DNA of 64,000 nt from Burkholderiales bacterium (GCA_014860445.1 JACZJT010000051.1:79219-143218), one strand, 5' to 3'. Counted from the first letter of the stretch, positions 39,131 through 49,193 are shown. Made by a program: numbers and translations. Notes: generated from the sequence alone by a model not told the origin.

Positions 39131-40263
39131 GGTTTCGCGCCCGCGGGCTGGGCGATTTTGACCTTCGCGCCCGGGGATACGCGCAACTGTCCTTTGATCA
39201 CGACCGTCTCGCCTTTGCGCAAGCCCTTGGCGACAATGGCGTTGTCGCCGTCGACCCGGTCGAGTTCGACCTTGCGCACCTCGGCTGTCAGGTCCGGCTT
39301 GACGACATAGACGTATTGGCCTTTGGGCCCGGTCTGCACCGCTTGCGACGGCACCAGCAGCGCGTCCTTCTGGTCATACAATTTGAGGCTGACATTGACG
39401 AACTGGCCCGGCCAAAGGGCGCTGTCCTTGTTCGGGAACACGGCCTTCAGCTTGATCGTGCCGGTACTCGTGTCGACGGCGTTGTCAACGAAGCTCAGCG
39501 TGCCGACCGCAGCTGCCCTGTCGGAATTGGGCGGCAGCGCCTCGACCGGCAGTCGGTTCTTCCCCATATGCTCGCGGATCTCAAGCAGCCGCTGCTCGGG
39601 CACTGCGAAGTTCACATTGATCGGCTGGACCTGGTTGATCACGACCAGCGGGCCGGTGTCGTTGGCCTTCACCATGTTGCCCATTTGCAACATGATCTTG
39701 CCGACGAAGCCGTCGATAGGCGCGCGTATGGTGCAGTAATCGAGCTGCAACCGGGCATTTTCGACGGCAGCTTTGCTTGCCAGGGCGACGGCCGCGGCGG
39801 TGTCTGCGTTGGTGCGGATCTGCGCATAGGCTTCCTTGGAAACGAAGTTTTTCTGCAGCAGTTCCTGGTAGCGCCGCTCCTGGGAGCGCGTTTGCTCCTG
39901 TTGCGCCGTGTCGCGCATCTGGTTCGCCTCGGCCTGACGCAGCGCGGTCTCGAACGGGCGCGGATCGATCCTGAACAGCACCGCACCTTTCCTGATCCTC
40001 TGGCCCTCCTTGAAGCCGACCGCCACGATCTGCCCATCCACACGCGACTTGAGTGTTACCGTCGAGTAGGCTTCGACATTGCCGATTGCCTGGATCTGGA
40101 CCGGGACGGTCTGTTGCGCGACTGTCGCAACCATGACCGAAACGGCCGGTGTGTCTCGGACGGGTTTCTTGGCTTGCGCATGAAGTTCGGCGCCCGTATC
40201 GGTGAGCAGTGTTCCTGCGAGAATCGCCGCGCAGGCGATTCCGAAAACCAACGGTTTCTTCAT
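39127..40263 (-). CDS. RND efflux periplasmic adaptor (membrane fusion protein)
   Basis: 378 residues from the ATG at 40261-40263, which gives a signal peptide ([17 protein letters not shown]). It has the lipoyl-like half-motifs [25 protein letters not shown] and [20 protein letters not shown] flanking a helical hairpin rich in Gln/Arg/Glu, then a beta-barrel region. MdtA/AcrA family. It links the inner-membrane pump to an outer-membrane channel and is the first gene of the two-gene operon. Confidence 0.93.
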   Translation of the reverse strand: MKKPLVFGIACAAILAGTLLTDTGAELHAQAKKPVRDTPAVSVMVATVAQQTVPVQIQAIGNVEAYSTVTLKSRVDGQIVAVGFKEGQRIRKGAVLFRIDPRPFETALRQAEANQMRDTAQQEQTRSQERRYQELLQKNFVSKEAYAQIRTNADTAAAVALASKAAVENARLQLDYCTIRAPIDGFVGKIMLQMGNMVKANDTGPLVVINQVQPINVNFAVPEQRLLEIREHMGKNRLPVEALPPNSDRAAAVGTLSFVDNAVDTSTGTIKLKAVFPNKDSALWPGQFVNVSLKLYDQKDALLVPSQAVQTGPKGQYVYVVKPDLTAEVRKVELDRVDGDNAIVAKGLRKGETVVIKGQLRVSPGAKVKIAQPAGAKP

Positions 40264-40657
40264 TTTGATCACGGCTGCCTCGACTTGCGCCAGATTGGTT
40301 CGGTGCGCTAAGAAAGAAATAGATGGGTCGCGCTTACCGGGGCGATCGCGAATGGATCGTTGCAAAACGTGCTGCCAGCGTGGCTGGCTCCGCTATGCCG
40401 GGAATATCGGGTATGACCTGCTTTTCGGTCGGCAAAGCGGGTTCGCGCGGTGATGAAGATTGCGCAATCTAGCGCAAAAGACGCTCCAACGCAAAATGTG
40501 CTTCCGGTCGCTCGCGTTCCGGAATCGGCCGCGTCTTTTATCCCTTCGCCATGGGCTTGGCCGCGCCGCCGAAGGTTTTCGCGGGAACTTGTGCGCGTTG
40601 ACCTCCGGCGGAACCGAATCAGTCTAAGCGGATCACTTGAAAAACGCGATCAATGGC
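40264..40657. other. Intergenic region upstream of the efflux operon
   Basis: About 394 bases with no credible gene; the short open frames here have atypical composition. It should hold the efflux promoter. The only clear structure is a nested inverted repeat at 40477-40539, described separately. I see no TetR- or MarR-type regulator gene beside the pump. Confidence 0.5.
40477..40539 (-). terminator. Possible terminator-like nested inverted repeat after lptM
   Basis: AAAAGACGC (40477-40485) pairs with GCGTCTTTT (40531-40539), and TTCCGG (40502-40507) with CCGGAA (40519-40524) inside the loop. The element lies downstream of lptM on the minus strand and ends in a TTTT on either strand. It could stop lptM/ponA transcription before the efflux operon. 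The loop is long, so confidence is low. Confidence 0.35.
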
Positions 40658-40783
40658 CTAGTTTTGCTTATTGGTTTTGGATTGTTGGTTGCCGTTTTCT
40701 TCCGGCGGCAGATAGAGCGCGCCCTTAGACCCACAGGCCTGTAGAAGCAGACAAAGCAGGATGGCAGTGGCGATGAAACGCAT
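40658..40783 (-). CDS. lptM: Small LPS-translocon maturation lipoprotein LptM
   Basis: 41 residues. It has an N-terminal signal (MRFIATAILLCLLLQAC) with the lipobox cysteine at position 17. The conserved mature start CGSKGALYLPPEE matches the LptM/YifL pattern (C-G-x-K-G-x-L-Y-x-P), and a short polar tail follows. LptM assists disulfide maturation of the LptD/LptE outer-membrane complex. In many proteobacteria it precedes lysA; here no lysA or cyaY is present and it lies alone downstream of ponA. Confidence 0.85.
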   Translation of the reverse strand: MRFIATAILLCLLLQACGSKGALYLPPEENGNQQSKTNKQN

Positions 40784-40895
40784 GAATTGAGTTTAGCATG
40801 AGCGCAACTCGGACAAGTTTGACGGACCGGAGAACATTCGTTCATCTCGCCAAACTGACACGGAAGCTTTCCAATCGACACCGGACTGCTGGCGC

Positions 40896-43229
40896 TTAGT
40901 TTCCAACCCTTCCCTGCTGTAGCGGATTCCTGGATTCCACCGGCGCGCGCGTCTCGCCGGCGGGGGGCGGCGGTTCCTGTTTCGGTGGCAGGTACTCGCG
41001 GTAGAAATACTCGCTGTTTGTGCCATCGCTGTCTGCCAGTCCGGTGTCCGAGTTGATCCTGACACTGACCACCCCATCAGGAACCTGCTGAAACATCTCG
41101 TCGACGCCCTTTAGCGCCTTGCCCATGTAGTTTATCCAGATGGGAAGCGCGGCCGCCGAGCCGGTTTCGTTATTTCCCAGCTTATGTGGCTGGTCAAAGC
41201 CAAGCCAGGAGATCGCAACCAGAGTCGGCTGATAGCCGGCGAACCAAGCATCCACCAGGTCGTTGGTGGTTCCGGTCTTGCCGGCCAGATCCTTGCGACC
41301 GAGCGACCTCGCGCGCGCCGCCGTGCCATAGCGCACGACGTCGTGCAGCATGCTGTCCATGATGAACGCGTTGCGCGCATCGATGACGCGCAGGCTTTCA
41401 TCGCCGGCGAGTGGAGGTTGCGCCTGGGCGAGGACGTTGCCGTGGTCATCGACGATGCGCCGTACCACGTAAGGTTCTATCCGGTAGCCTCCGTTGGCGA
41501 ATACGGCATAGCCGCGCGCAATCTGCCAGGGTGTGACCGAGCCCGCACCCAGCGCCATGGTGAGGTAGGGCGGATGCTTGTCGGCGTCGAAGCCGAAGCG
41601 GGTGATGTAATCCTGGGCGTACTTCGGACCAATCGCTTCCAGTACGCGGATCGAAATCATGTTTTTCGACTTTGCCAGACCGACGCGCAAGCGTATCGGA
41701 CCCTCGTACTTGTTGTCGTAGTTGTGTGGCTCCCAAATTTGCCCCCCGGTCTGGGCGGCGTCGACCACGATCGGGGCATCGTCGACGATGGTGGCCGGAG
41801 TCAGGCCCTTCTCCAGTGCGGCCGAATATATGAACGGCTTGAAGGAGGAACCGGGCTGCCGCCACGCCTGGGTGACGTGGTTGAATTTACTGCGGTTAAA
41901 GTCGAATCCGCCGACCAGCGCACGAACCCTGCCATCGGTTGGACTAATCGCAATCAGCGCCGCTTCGGCTTCCGGTAATTGCAGTATCTGCCAATTGTGC
42001 TTTTCATCCTGCTGTACGCGGATCAGCGCGCCGCGCCTGATTCGTTTATTGGGGGCGGCCTTGGCATCGAGCATTTTCTGGGAAAATTTGAGGCCGTCTC
42101 CCTCTACGGTCGCGATCTCACCGCCACGCAAATACGCGCGCACACGTTTGTTACTCGCTTCCAGGACCACCGCGGCGACAATATCGTCGCTGTCCGACAC
42201 CTCGGCCAGCGCCTCCTCGATCTGCTCGTCCTGCTGTCCGTCCTGAGGCAGTTCAATATAACCTTCGGGGCCGCGGTAGCCGTGGCGTTTGTCATAGTCG
42301 AGCAATCCGCGGCGCAACGCGGCGTAGGCCGCCTCCTGATCGGCTTTGGTGATGGTGGTATAGATGCGGTAACCCTTGGTGTACACGTCGTCTGCAAATC
42401 GCTCATACAGCATCTGCCGGACCATTTCGGCCACATACTCGGCGCGCAGGGCGTAGGTATTCGTTTGATGTTTGACGGCAATCGGTGCCTTCTGGGCTTC
42501 GGCAAACTGGGCGTCGCTGATGTGGCCCAGGTCGTGCATGCGCCGCAGGACGTACAACTGCCGTTGTTTGGCGCGCTTCGGATTGACCACCGGGTTGTAG
42601 CTGGACGGCGCTTTGGGCAGACCGGCGAGCATCGCCGCCTCGGCGACGCTAATGTCCTTAAGCGCCTTTCCATAGTAAATTTGCGCGGCCGCGGCGAATC
42701 CGTAAGCACGCTGTCCCAGATAGATCTGGTTGATATAGAGCTGCAGAATCTCATCCTTGGACAGACTTGCCTCGATCTTGAACGCGAGTAGTGCCTCGTA
42801 AAGCTTGCGGGTGAGGGTTTTTTCTTTGGAGAGGAAAAAGTTCCTTGCCACCTGCATGGTGATGGTGGACGCTCCCTGACGCCTCCCACCGGAGGTCAGA
42901 TTGGAATAGGCCGCCCGAATGACACCCTGGTAATCCACTCCCGTATGCTGATAGAAGCGCTCATCTTCCGCGGCCAGAATGGCTTGTTTCATGACCTCGG
43001 GTACTTCGCCGATCGCGACGACGGCGCGGCGTTCCTCGCCGAATTCACCGATGAGCAGACCTTCGGCGCTGTAGACCCGCAGCGGTATCTTGGGCCGGTA
43101 ATCCGTAAGCGATTCGAGCGTAGGCAGGTTGGGATAGGCGAGCAGAACCATGAGACCCAGGAGCGCACCGGCGATGATGCCGAATCCGGCGAGAAGCAGG
43201 ATCGGAAAGGTGATTAAGCGCAACCACAT
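40896..43229 (-). CDS. ponA: Penicillin-binding protein 1A (bifunctional transglycosylase/transpeptidase)
   Basis: About 777 residues from the ATG at 43227-43229; a TTG at 43304 would add 25 residues rich in Pro. After one membrane helix comes the GT51 glycosyltransferase domain (ILAAEDERFYQHTGVD; GASTITMQVARNFFLS). An OB-like insert and the transpeptidase domain follow, with the SxxK serine in RQPGSSFKPFIY, an SKN-type motif in LAKSKNMIS and KTGTTND. It polymerises and cross-links peptidoglycan. It diverges from pilM, as in many beta- and gammaproteobacteria. Confidence 0.95.
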   Translation of the reverse strand: MWLRLITFPILLLAGFGIIAGALLGLMVLLAYPNLPTLESLTDYRPKIPLRVYSAEGLLIGEFGEERRAVVAIGEVPEVMKQAILAAEDERFYQHTGVDYQGVIRAAYSNLTSGGRRQGASTITMQVARNFFLSKEKTLTRKLYEALLAFKIEASLSKDEILQLYINQIYLGQRAYGFAAAAQIYYGKALKDISVAEAAMLAGLPKAPSSYNPVVNPKRAKQRQLYVLRRMHDLGHISDAQFAEAQKAPIAVKHQTNTYALRAEYVAEMVRQMLYERFADDVYTKGYRIYTTITKADQEAAYAALRRGLLDYDKRHGYRGPEGYIELPQDGQQDEQIEEALAEVSDSDDIVAAVVLEASNKRVRAYLRGGEIATVEGDGLKFSQKMLDAKAAPNKRIRRGALIRVQQDEKHNWQILQLPEAEAALIAISPTDGRVRALVGGFDFNRSKFNHVTQAWRQPGSSFKPFIYSAALEKGLTPATIVDDAPIVVDAAQTGGQIWEPHNYDNKYEGPIRLRVGLAKSKNMISIRVLEAIGPKYAQDYITRFGFDADKHPPYLTMALGAGSVTPWQIARGYAVFANGGYRIEPYVVRRIVDDHGNVLAQAQPPLAGDESLRVIDARNAFIMDSMLHDVVRYGTAARARSLGRKDLAGKTGTTNDLVDAWFAGYQPTLVAISWLGFDQPHKLGNNETGSAAALPIWINYMGKALKGVDEMFQQVPDGVVSVRINSDTGLADSDGTNSEYFYREYLPPKQEPPPPAGETRAPVESRNPLQQGRVGN

Positions 43230-43447
43230 GAAAGACTTAGAGGCCAAAGGTCGGTTGGTCGGTTTCACCGCGCCAGGGGCGGGCTCAGGTTTGGGGTTCC
43301 ACAAAGAGGGCGAATCTTGCTGCTGGGTCCAGGCGCCCCCAAGTTCGCGCCGACGAAGCCCCTCAAGAGGCAGGCATTATAGTGTATCCCGGGCACCCGG
43401 CGCATGGGCTGTCTTTCTAAGGAGCCAAACCCGCCACGATTATTTGC

Positions 43448-43476
43448 TTTACATCTTCTAGACTTGTTGCTAGCAT
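43448..43476 (+). promoter_or_regulatory. Candidate promoter of the pilMNOPQ operon
   Basis: TTTACA (43448-43453) is separated by 17 bases from TAGCAT (43471-43476), in the 304-base ponA/pilM divergent gap, which is otherwise free of genes. The start point would lie about 50 bases before the pilM TTG. Confidence 0.4.
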
Positions 43477-43532
43477 TTAACGTAAATTATCCGTATCGCG
43501 CCTAACCGGGGATAGTTCAAAGGGAATTTCAC

Positions 43533-44606
43533 TTGAACCTTGACATATTCAAGCCTAAAGCACCGCCCCTTTTCGGGATGGACATCAGTTCATCCGCGGT
43601 GAAGATGGTCGAGATCGTGGACGCCGGCAAAGGGGTGCTGCGCGTGGAACGCTATGTAATTGAACCCCTGCCCAAGGACGCGGTGGTGGATGGCAATATC
43701 ACCAACCTCGAGGCCGTGGTGGAAGCGGTCTCGCGCGCCTGGAAGAAACTCGCCACACGCACCAAGAACGTGGCCATGGCGCTGCCCACCGCGGCAGTGA
43801 TCACCAAAAAGATCGTGGCGTCAGCCGGCCTGCGCGACGACGAGTTGGGCGTACAGGTTGAGACCGAGGCCAACCAGTACATTCCCTTCGCCCTGGAAGA
43901 AGTCAACCTTGACTACCAGGTGATCGGCCCGGTGCCCTCCAATGCCGAGGAGGTGGAGGTGCTGATCGCCGCCTCGCGCAAGGAAAAAGTGGAGGACCGT
44001 ATGGCAGTGGCCGAGGCCGCCGGCCTGAAGGCCCTGGTCATGGACGTGGAATCCTACGCGGTACAGACGGCCTTTGAACTGACCAAAAAACAGTTCCCGG
44101 AGGACGGCAAGGACCAGAATATCGCCCTGGTCGATATCGGCGCCAATGTCATGAACGTAACGGTGCTTCGTAACGATCAGACCGTCTACACGCGCGAGCA
44201 GGCGTTCGGCGGCGGACAGCTTACCCAGGACATCATGCGACAGTATGGCATGAGCGTGGAGGAGGCCGAAAACGCAAAGCGCTCCGGCGGCCTGCCCGAT
44301 TCGTATGAAGCCGAAATCCTGCGCCCGTTTCTGGAGAATCTGGCGCTCGAAGTGCAACGTGCCATGCAGTTTTTTTTCACCTCCACCCAGTACACGAGCA
44401 TCGAGCACGTTCTGCTCACAGGTGGCTCGGCCGTGATTCCAGGTCTGGAAGACATCGTCGGATCGCGCTCGCAGGTCAATACACGGGTCGCCAATCCATT
44501 TGCGAGTATGCAGGTTTCGCCGCGCATCCAGCCGAAGAAACTGCTTGTCGATGCGCCCTCGCTGATGGTGGCTTGCGGCTTGGCGATGCGGAGATTTGAT
44601 CCATGA
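43533..44606 (+). CDS. pilM: Type IV pilus inner-membrane platform protein PilM
   Basis: 357 residues, actin/FtsA-like cytoplasmic ATP-binding protein. The N-terminal segment APPLFGMDISSSAVKMVEI and a second phosphate-binding region, NIALVDIGANVMNVTVLR, are typical, and VLLTGGSAVIPGLEDIV is the adenosine motif. The N-terminal NLDIF peptide binds PilN in characterised systems and is present here (MNLDIFKPK). The TTG start is supported by AAAGGGA eight bases upstream. First gene of pilMNOPQ. Confidence 0.95.
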   Translation: MNLDIFKPKAPPLFGMDISSSAVKMVEIVDAGKGVLRVERYVIEPLPKDAVVDGNITNLEAVVEAVSRAWKKLATRTKNVAMALPTAAVITKKIVASAGLRDDELGVQVETEANQYIPFALEEVNLDYQVIGPVPSNAEEVEVLIAASRKEKVEDRMAVAEAAGLKALVMDVESYAVQTAFELTKKQFPEDGKDQNIALVDIGANVMNVTVLRNDQTVYTREQAFGGGQLTQDIMRQYGMSVEEAENAKRSGGLPDSYEAEILRPFLENLALEVQRAMQFFFTSTQYTSIEHVLLTGGSAVIPGLEDIVGSRSQVNTRVANPFASMQVSPRIQPKKLLVDAPSLMVACGLAMRRFDP

Positions 44607-45205
44607 TCCGAATTAACCTGCTGCCTTGGCGCGAAGCAAGGCGCAAGGCCCACAATCTGCAGTTTTTCATCCTGATGGGGATGGTTGCCGGTCTGGCCGC
44701 CTCGATCGTACTATTGGTGCACGGGTATTACGCCACGCGCATTTCGATCCAGGAGGAGCGCAACCGCTTCCTAAAACTCGAGAACTCCAAGCTCGACACG
44801 GAAATCGCGGAAATCAAGAAACTCAAGGAAGAGATCCAGGCGCTGCTGTCACGCAAGCAGGTGATTGAAACGCTGCAGGCGGACCGTGCCCAGACCGTCT
44901 ACCTGCTTGAGCAATTGGTGCGGCAAACCCCGGACGGCGTCTACCTGAAATCGATCCGGCAGTCCGGCTCCAAGGTCAATTTGACGGGATACGCGCAATC
45001 GAACGCGCGGGTATCGACGCTGATGCGCAATCTGGAGGCCTCGCCTTACCTGGAGAATCCGGGGTTGGTCGAGATCAAGGCGACGAACGTGAACAACAAG
45101 CGCTTGTCGGAGTTCGTCATGAACCTCAATATCAAGCGGTTGCAGTCCGAGGCTGACGCCGCCAAAGGCAAGGGCGGCACGGCCGCGCCCGCCAAGAAAA
45201 AGTAG
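44603..45205 (+). CDS. pilN: Type IV pilus assembly protein PilN
   Basis: 200 residues: the short cytoplasmic IRINLLPWREARRK motif that docks PilM, one membrane helix, a coiled coil and a periplasmic ferredoxin-like domain. The ATG overlaps the pilM stop (ATGA). The Ala/Lys-rich C terminus is common in this family. Confidence 0.95.
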   Translation: MIRINLLPWREARRKAHNLQFFILMGMVAGLAASIVLLVHGYYATRISIQEERNRFLKLENSKLDTEIAEIKKLKEEIQALLSRKQVIETLQADRAQTVYLLEQLVRQTPDGVYLKSIRQSGSKVNLTGYAQSNARVSTLMRNLEASPYLENPGLVEIKATNVNNKRLSEFVMNLNIKRLQSEADAAKGKGGTAAPAKKK

Positions 45206-45214
45206 GGATGGCCG

Positions 45215-45853
45215 ATGGATAAGCTACTCGATCAATTCAAGTACCTCAATCCCCAGAATCCGGGGACCTGGCCGGTTCTGCCCAAGCTGCTCGCGCTGAT
45301 CGCGGTCCTGGTGGCTCTGGTGGCCGCAGGCTATTTCGCCGACTGGCAGGGTCAGATGGACGAGCTCGTGGCGGGCGCCGAGCAGGAAGCAAAGCTCAAG
45401 GACGATTACAAGGGCAAAAAGCAACTTGCGGTCAACCTCGACTTATATCGCCAGCAGTTGCGTGAAATTGACAGCTCTTTCGGCGCACTGCTCAAACAGT
45501 TGCCGAACAAGTCGCAGATGGACGCGTTGCTGGTCGACATCAACCAGGCGGGTCTGGGTCGCGGCCTGCAGTTCGAGTTGTTCAAACCGGCGCCGGCCGA
45601 GACCATGAAGGAGTTCTACGCAGAACTTCCGGTCGCCGTCAGGGTCACCGGCAGCTACCACGATATGGGGCAGTTTGCGAGCGACATCGCGCAACTGTCG
45701 CGCATCGTCACGCTCAACGATATCGCCATCACGCCGGTCGGCAAGGACGGCAGCTTGCTGGCGATGGACACCAGCGCAAAAACCTTCCGCTACCTCGATG
45801 ATGAAGAGGTGACCAAACAGAAGCGAGCGGCCAAGAAGCCGATCAAGAAATGA
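45215..45853 (+). CDS. pilO: Type IV pilus assembly protein PilO
   Basis: 212 residues, bitopic. It has one membrane helix near residues 25-45 (LLALIAVLVALVAAGYFADW), a coiled coil and a periplasmic domain with the typical LLKQLPNKSQMDALLVDINQ and VTGSYHDMGQFASDIAQLSR segments. Forms the PilN/PilO heterodimer that aligns platform and secretin. Ends overlapping pilP. Confidence 0.95.
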   Translation: MDKLLDQFKYLNPQNPGTWPVLPKLLALIAVLVALVAAGYFADWQGQMDELVAGAEQEAKLKDDYKGKKQLAVNLDLYRQQLREIDSSFGALLKQLPNKSQMDALLVDINQAGLGRGLQFELFKPAPAETMKEFYAELPVAVRVTGSYHDMGQFASDIAQLSRIVTLNDIAITPVGKDGSLLAMDTSAKTFRYLDDEEVTKQKRAAKKPIKK

Positions 45854-46386
45854 GAAATCTGGCCATCATCCTGACCGTGCTTTCGCTCGCCGCGTGCGGC
45901 GGCGATGAGCATCAGGATTTGAAAGCGGAACTGAAAAATATTGCCAAGGACCTGCGTGGCCACATTGACCCGCTGCCTGTGGTGAAGCCTTACCAGCCGG
46001 TGCCGTATCAGGCATTCGACATGCCCGACCCCTTCGGGCCGGCGAAGATCGAGCTTGCGATCGGACCGGCGGCGAAGAGCAAGGGGGGCGCCAACGCGCC
46101 GGACATCAGGCGCCCAAAAGAACCCCTGGAGGCCTATCCGCTTGAAACGCTGAAAATGGTCGGCACGCTATCGCAGAAAGACGTCAACTACGCGTTGGTG
46201 CGCGCCGACAGCAGCCTGTACCGGGTAAAAGCGGGAAATTACATGGGGCAGAATTTCGGCATCATTACCGAAATCACCGACACACAGATCAATCTCAAAG
46301 AGTTGGTGCAGGATGCATCTGGCGACTGGAACGAGCGCAAGATCGCGCTGCAGATACTCGAAGCCGACGCGGCAAAAGGAAAATGA
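45850..46386 (+). CDS. pilP: Type IV pilus assembly lipoprotein PilP
   Basis: 178 residues. A short signal ends in the lipobox LAAC (Cys16), followed by a disordered linker with the PDPFGPAKIE segment and the beta-sandwich domain starting LEAYPLETLKMVGTL. It links PilN/PilO to the PilQ secretin. It overlaps both neighbours by four bases. Confidence 0.95.
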   Translation: MRNLAIILTVLSLAACGGDEHQDLKAELKNIAKDLRGHIDPLPVVKPYQPVPYQAFDMPDPFGPAKIELAIGPAAKSKGGANAPDIRRPKEPLEAYPLETLKMVGTLSQKDVNYALVRADSSLYRVKAGNYMGQNFGIITEITDTQINLKELVQDASGDWNERKIALQILEADAAKGK

Positions 46387-48524
46387 GGATATCTATGGCA
46401 AAAATTCTCGGTGTATTCGGTTTCTTAACCGCATCCCTTTGGGCTATCGCGGCGCTGGCGCAGGCGCCAGCGAACAGCGTCGAAGCCTTCAATGTGTCTC
46501 AGCAAAGCGGCAAGGTCATTGTCAAGCTGACGCTGAAGCAACCGCTCAAGTCCCCGCCGGGGAGCTTCACCATCGCCAATCCCGCGCGCATAGCATTTGA
46601 CTTTCCCAATACCTCCAACGGCCTCGGCCGCAACGGTCAGAGGATAGGCGAAGGCGAACTGGTCAGCATGAACATGGTTCAGGCGGGAGAGCGCACGCGG
46701 ATGGTGCTCAACCTGCGCCAGCTGGTCGGCTATGACACCCAGGTCGACGGCAAGAATCTCACGATCGTTCTTGCAGGCGCGACCGCCGCCGGCGGCGGAG
46801 CCGCAGTGACCCATTTCGTCGAAGCCAAGCCGGCGGACATGCACGCCACGGTGCGCGATGTCGATTTCCGCCGCGGCAAATCCGGCGAAGGCCGTATCGT
46901 TGTCGACCTTTCCGACAGCTCGACCGGCATAGACATCCGCGCGCAGGGGCAGAATCTGATAATCGATTTTCTGAAAACGTCGCTGCCGGACAAGCTGCGC
47001 CGGCGTTTGGACGTGACCGATTTCGGTACGCCGGTGCAGTCGATCAACACTTTCGGCCAGGGCGAGAACGTTCGCATGGTGATCGCGCCAACGGGGCTGT
47101 GGGAACATAGCGCCTACCAGACCGACAATCAGTTCGTCGTCGAGGTGAAACGCATCATCCCGGATCCCAACAAACTGACACAGGGCAGCAAAGCCGGCTT
47201 TAGCGGCGAGAAGCTGTCACTCAACTTCCAGAACGTCGAAGTACGAAGCGTGCTCAACGTAATTGCGGACTTCACCGATCTCAACATCATCACCAGCGAC
47301 GCCGTTGGCGGCAGCCTGACTTTGCGTTTGAAGGACGTGCCCTGGGATCAGGCGCTGCAGATTATCCTCGACACGCGCGGCCTGGACATGCGCAAGAACG
47401 GCAACGTGGTCTGGATCGCGCCGCGCGACGAACTGGCGACGAAAGAAAAGCTGGCACTGGAGTCGCAGCAGCAGATCGGCGAGCTCGAGGCGGTGCGCAC
47501 GGAAAGCTTTGTACTCAATTACCAGAAGGCGCAGGACGTGCAGACCTTGCTTACGTCAAAGGACCAGAAAGTATTGTCCAAGCGCGGTAGCGCCGTAGTC
47601 GATGCGCGCACGAATACGGTGTTTGTTCAGGACGTGCCCGCCCGCCTGGAGGAAGTGCGCAAGTTGATCGCCCAGATCGACGTGTCGGTGCGCCAGGTAA
47701 TGATCGAAGCGCGCATCGTCGAAGCCAATGATTCGTTCAGCAAGAACCTGGGTGCCAAGCTCGGCTACAACACGACGAAACCAGGCGGGCAACGCCTGAT
47801 CGGCCCGAGCGCGCGCTACAGTGTGGGCGGACAGCTCAGCTCCACCGGGCAACTGACCAGCAGTTCCCCATTTAACGATGGGGGCTCGCAGCAGCTGGTG
47901 TCGGGCGCCGCGGACATCACGCAAACGCAGAACGTCAACCTTCCGGCAACCGGCCTGGGCGGCTTCGGCCCGGGCACGATCTCAACGATTCTGTTCAACA
48001 AGAATTTCACCCAGTTCATCACCATGGAGTTGACCGCGCTCGAAGCGGACGGCAAGGGCAAGATCATCTCCAGCCCGAGGGTGCTGACCGGGGACAAGGT
48101 CGAGGCGCTGATCGAGCAGGGCACCGAACTGCCGTATCAGTCGGCAACCTCGAGCGGCGCAACCAGCGTATCGTTTCGCAAGGCCAACCTGAGCCTGAAG
48201 GTGAAACCGCAGATCACGCCTGACGGCAACATCATCATGACCCTGGACATCAACAAGGATTCGGTCGGTCAGGTCACGGCGGCGGGCTTCGCGATTGACA
48301 CCAAGCACGTCAAGACCGAGGTGCTGGTGGAGAACGGCGGGACCGTGGTGATCGGCGGCATTTTCAGCCAGGACGAGCGCAACACCACCACCAAGGTACC
48401 GCTGTTCGGCGATATACCTGTACTCGGTCATTTGTTCAGGAATAACAGCAAGACCGACAACAAGACCGAGTTGCTGGTGTTCATCACGCCACGCATTGTC
48501 GACGACCGCCTTACCGTACGCTGA
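46383..48524 (+). CDS. pilQ: Type IV pilus secretin PilQ
   Basis: 713 residues; a second ATG at 46395, which has a GAGGA site before it, is the more likely start and shortens it by four. Domains in order: signal peptide, two AMIN domains (peptidoglycan binding), an STN/N0 domain (KLSLNFQNVEVRSVLNVIAD), N1 domain with DVPARLEEVRKLIAQIDV, and the secretin barrel ending LFGDIPVLGHLFRNNSK and ELLVFITPRIVDD. It forms the outer-membrane channel for the pilus. A terminator follows. Confidence 0.96.
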   Translation: MRISMAKILGVFGFLTASLWAIAALAQAPANSVEAFNVSQQSGKVIVKLTLKQPLKSPPGSFTIANPARIAFDFPNTSNGLGRNGQRIGEGELVSMNMVQAGERTRMVLNLRQLVGYDTQVDGKNLTIVLAGATAAGGGAAVTHFVEAKPADMHATVRDVDFRRGKSGEGRIVVDLSDSSTGIDIRAQGQNLIIDFLKTSLPDKLRRRLDVTDFGTPVQSINTFGQGENVRMVIAPTGLWEHSAYQTDNQFVVEVKRIIPDPNKLTQGSKAGFSGEKLSLNFQNVEVRSVLNVIADFTDLNIITSDAVGGSLTLRLKDVPWDQALQIILDTRGLDMRKNGNVVWIAPRDELATKEKLALESQQQIGELEAVRTESFVLNYQKAQDVQTLLTSKDQKVLSKRGSAVVDARTNTVFVQDVPARLEEVRKLIAQIDVSVRQVMIEARIVEANDSFSKNLGAKLGYNTTKPGGQRLIGPSARYSVGGQLSSTGQLTSSSPFNDGGSQQLVSGAADITQTQNVNLPATGLGGFGPGTISTILFNKNFTQFITMELTALEADGKGKIISSPRVLTGDKVEALIEQGTELPYQSATSSGATSVSFRKANLSLKVKPQITPDGNIIMTLDINKDSVGQVTAAGFAIDTKHVKTEVLVENGGTVVIGGIFSQDERNTTTKVPLFGDIPVLGHLFRNNSKTDNKTELLVFITPRIVDDRLTVR

Positions 48525-48544
48525 TTGCTTCTTCGTTGTAATGC

Positions 48545-48573
48545 AAAAGAGCCGGGCTTCCGGCTCTTTTTTT
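48545..48573 (+). terminator. Rho-independent terminator after pilQ
   Basis: AAAAGAGCCGG (48545-48555), loop GCTT, CCGGCTCTTTT, then further Ts: an 11-bp stem ending in a run of seven Ts. It separates the pil operon from aroK. Confidence 0.92.
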
Positions 48574-48647
48574 GTCAGCGTAAATAGTCCTGCGTGCGCC
48601 GTCCGGCGCCGCGCGCCGCCGGGTGAGCCCGGGCCTCTGGGTGCTGC

Positions 48648-48653
48648 TAGAAT
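48648..48653 (+). promoter_or_regulatory. -10-like TAGAAT six bases before aroK
   Basis: TAGAAT matches the -10 consensus at five of six positions and ends six bases before the GTG at 48660, after the pilQ terminator. No Shine-Dalgarno is visible. The -35 box is not recognisable. Confidence 0.35.
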
Positions 48654-48659
48654 GACCGC

Positions 48660-49193
48660 GTGAAAACCTCGGATAACATATTCCTGGTCGGATTAATGGG
48701 GGCGGGAAAGACGACGGCCGGCAGACAGCTGGCCGCCGAGCTGGCAAAGACCTTCCACGACACCGATCACGAGATCGAGCGTCGCACCGGCGTGCGCATA
48801 TCCCTCATCTTCGAGATCGAAGGCGAGGCCGGCTTTCGCTCGCGGGAAAAGCAGGTCGTCGACCGATTGACGCAACTCACGCACGTGGTGCTGGCGACCG
48901 GCGGCGGCGTCGTGCTCGATGCGGATAACCGCAGGTGGCTGTCCACCCGCGGCCTGGTGGTGTATCTGCACGGACAACCGAAGGATCTCTGGCATCGTAC
49001 CCGGCACGACAAGTCGCGGCCTCTTCTGCAGAATACCGATCCGCTGGAGAAACTGCAGACCCTGTACCAGCAGCGCGATCCGCTCTACCGGGAGGTCGCC
49101 GATATCGTCGTCGACACCGGCCGCCAGAGCGCGCGCGCCCTGCTTAATCAGCTGCTGCCCCTGCTGCGGAATCGATGCAAACTCTCCGCGTAG
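48660..49193 (+). CDS. aroK: Shikimate kinase
   Basis: 177 residues. It phosphorylates shikimate at the 3-OH in aromatic amino acid synthesis. Walker A is [17 protein letters not shown]; the shikimate-binding region is [14 protein letters not shown] and [16 protein letters not shown] and the LID segment ([11 protein letters not shown]) follow. The start is a GTG. Its 3' end overlaps aroB by 19 bases, so the two are co-expressed. Confidence 0.96.
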   Translation: MKTSDNIFLVGLMGAGKTTAGRQLAAELAKTFHDTDHEIERRTGVRISLIFEIEGEAGFRSREKQVVDRLTQLTHVVLATGGGVVLDADNRRWLSTRGLVVYLHGQPKDLWHRTRHDKSRPLLQNTDPLEKLQTLYQQRDPLYREVADIVVDTGRQSARALLNQLLPLLRNRCKLSA

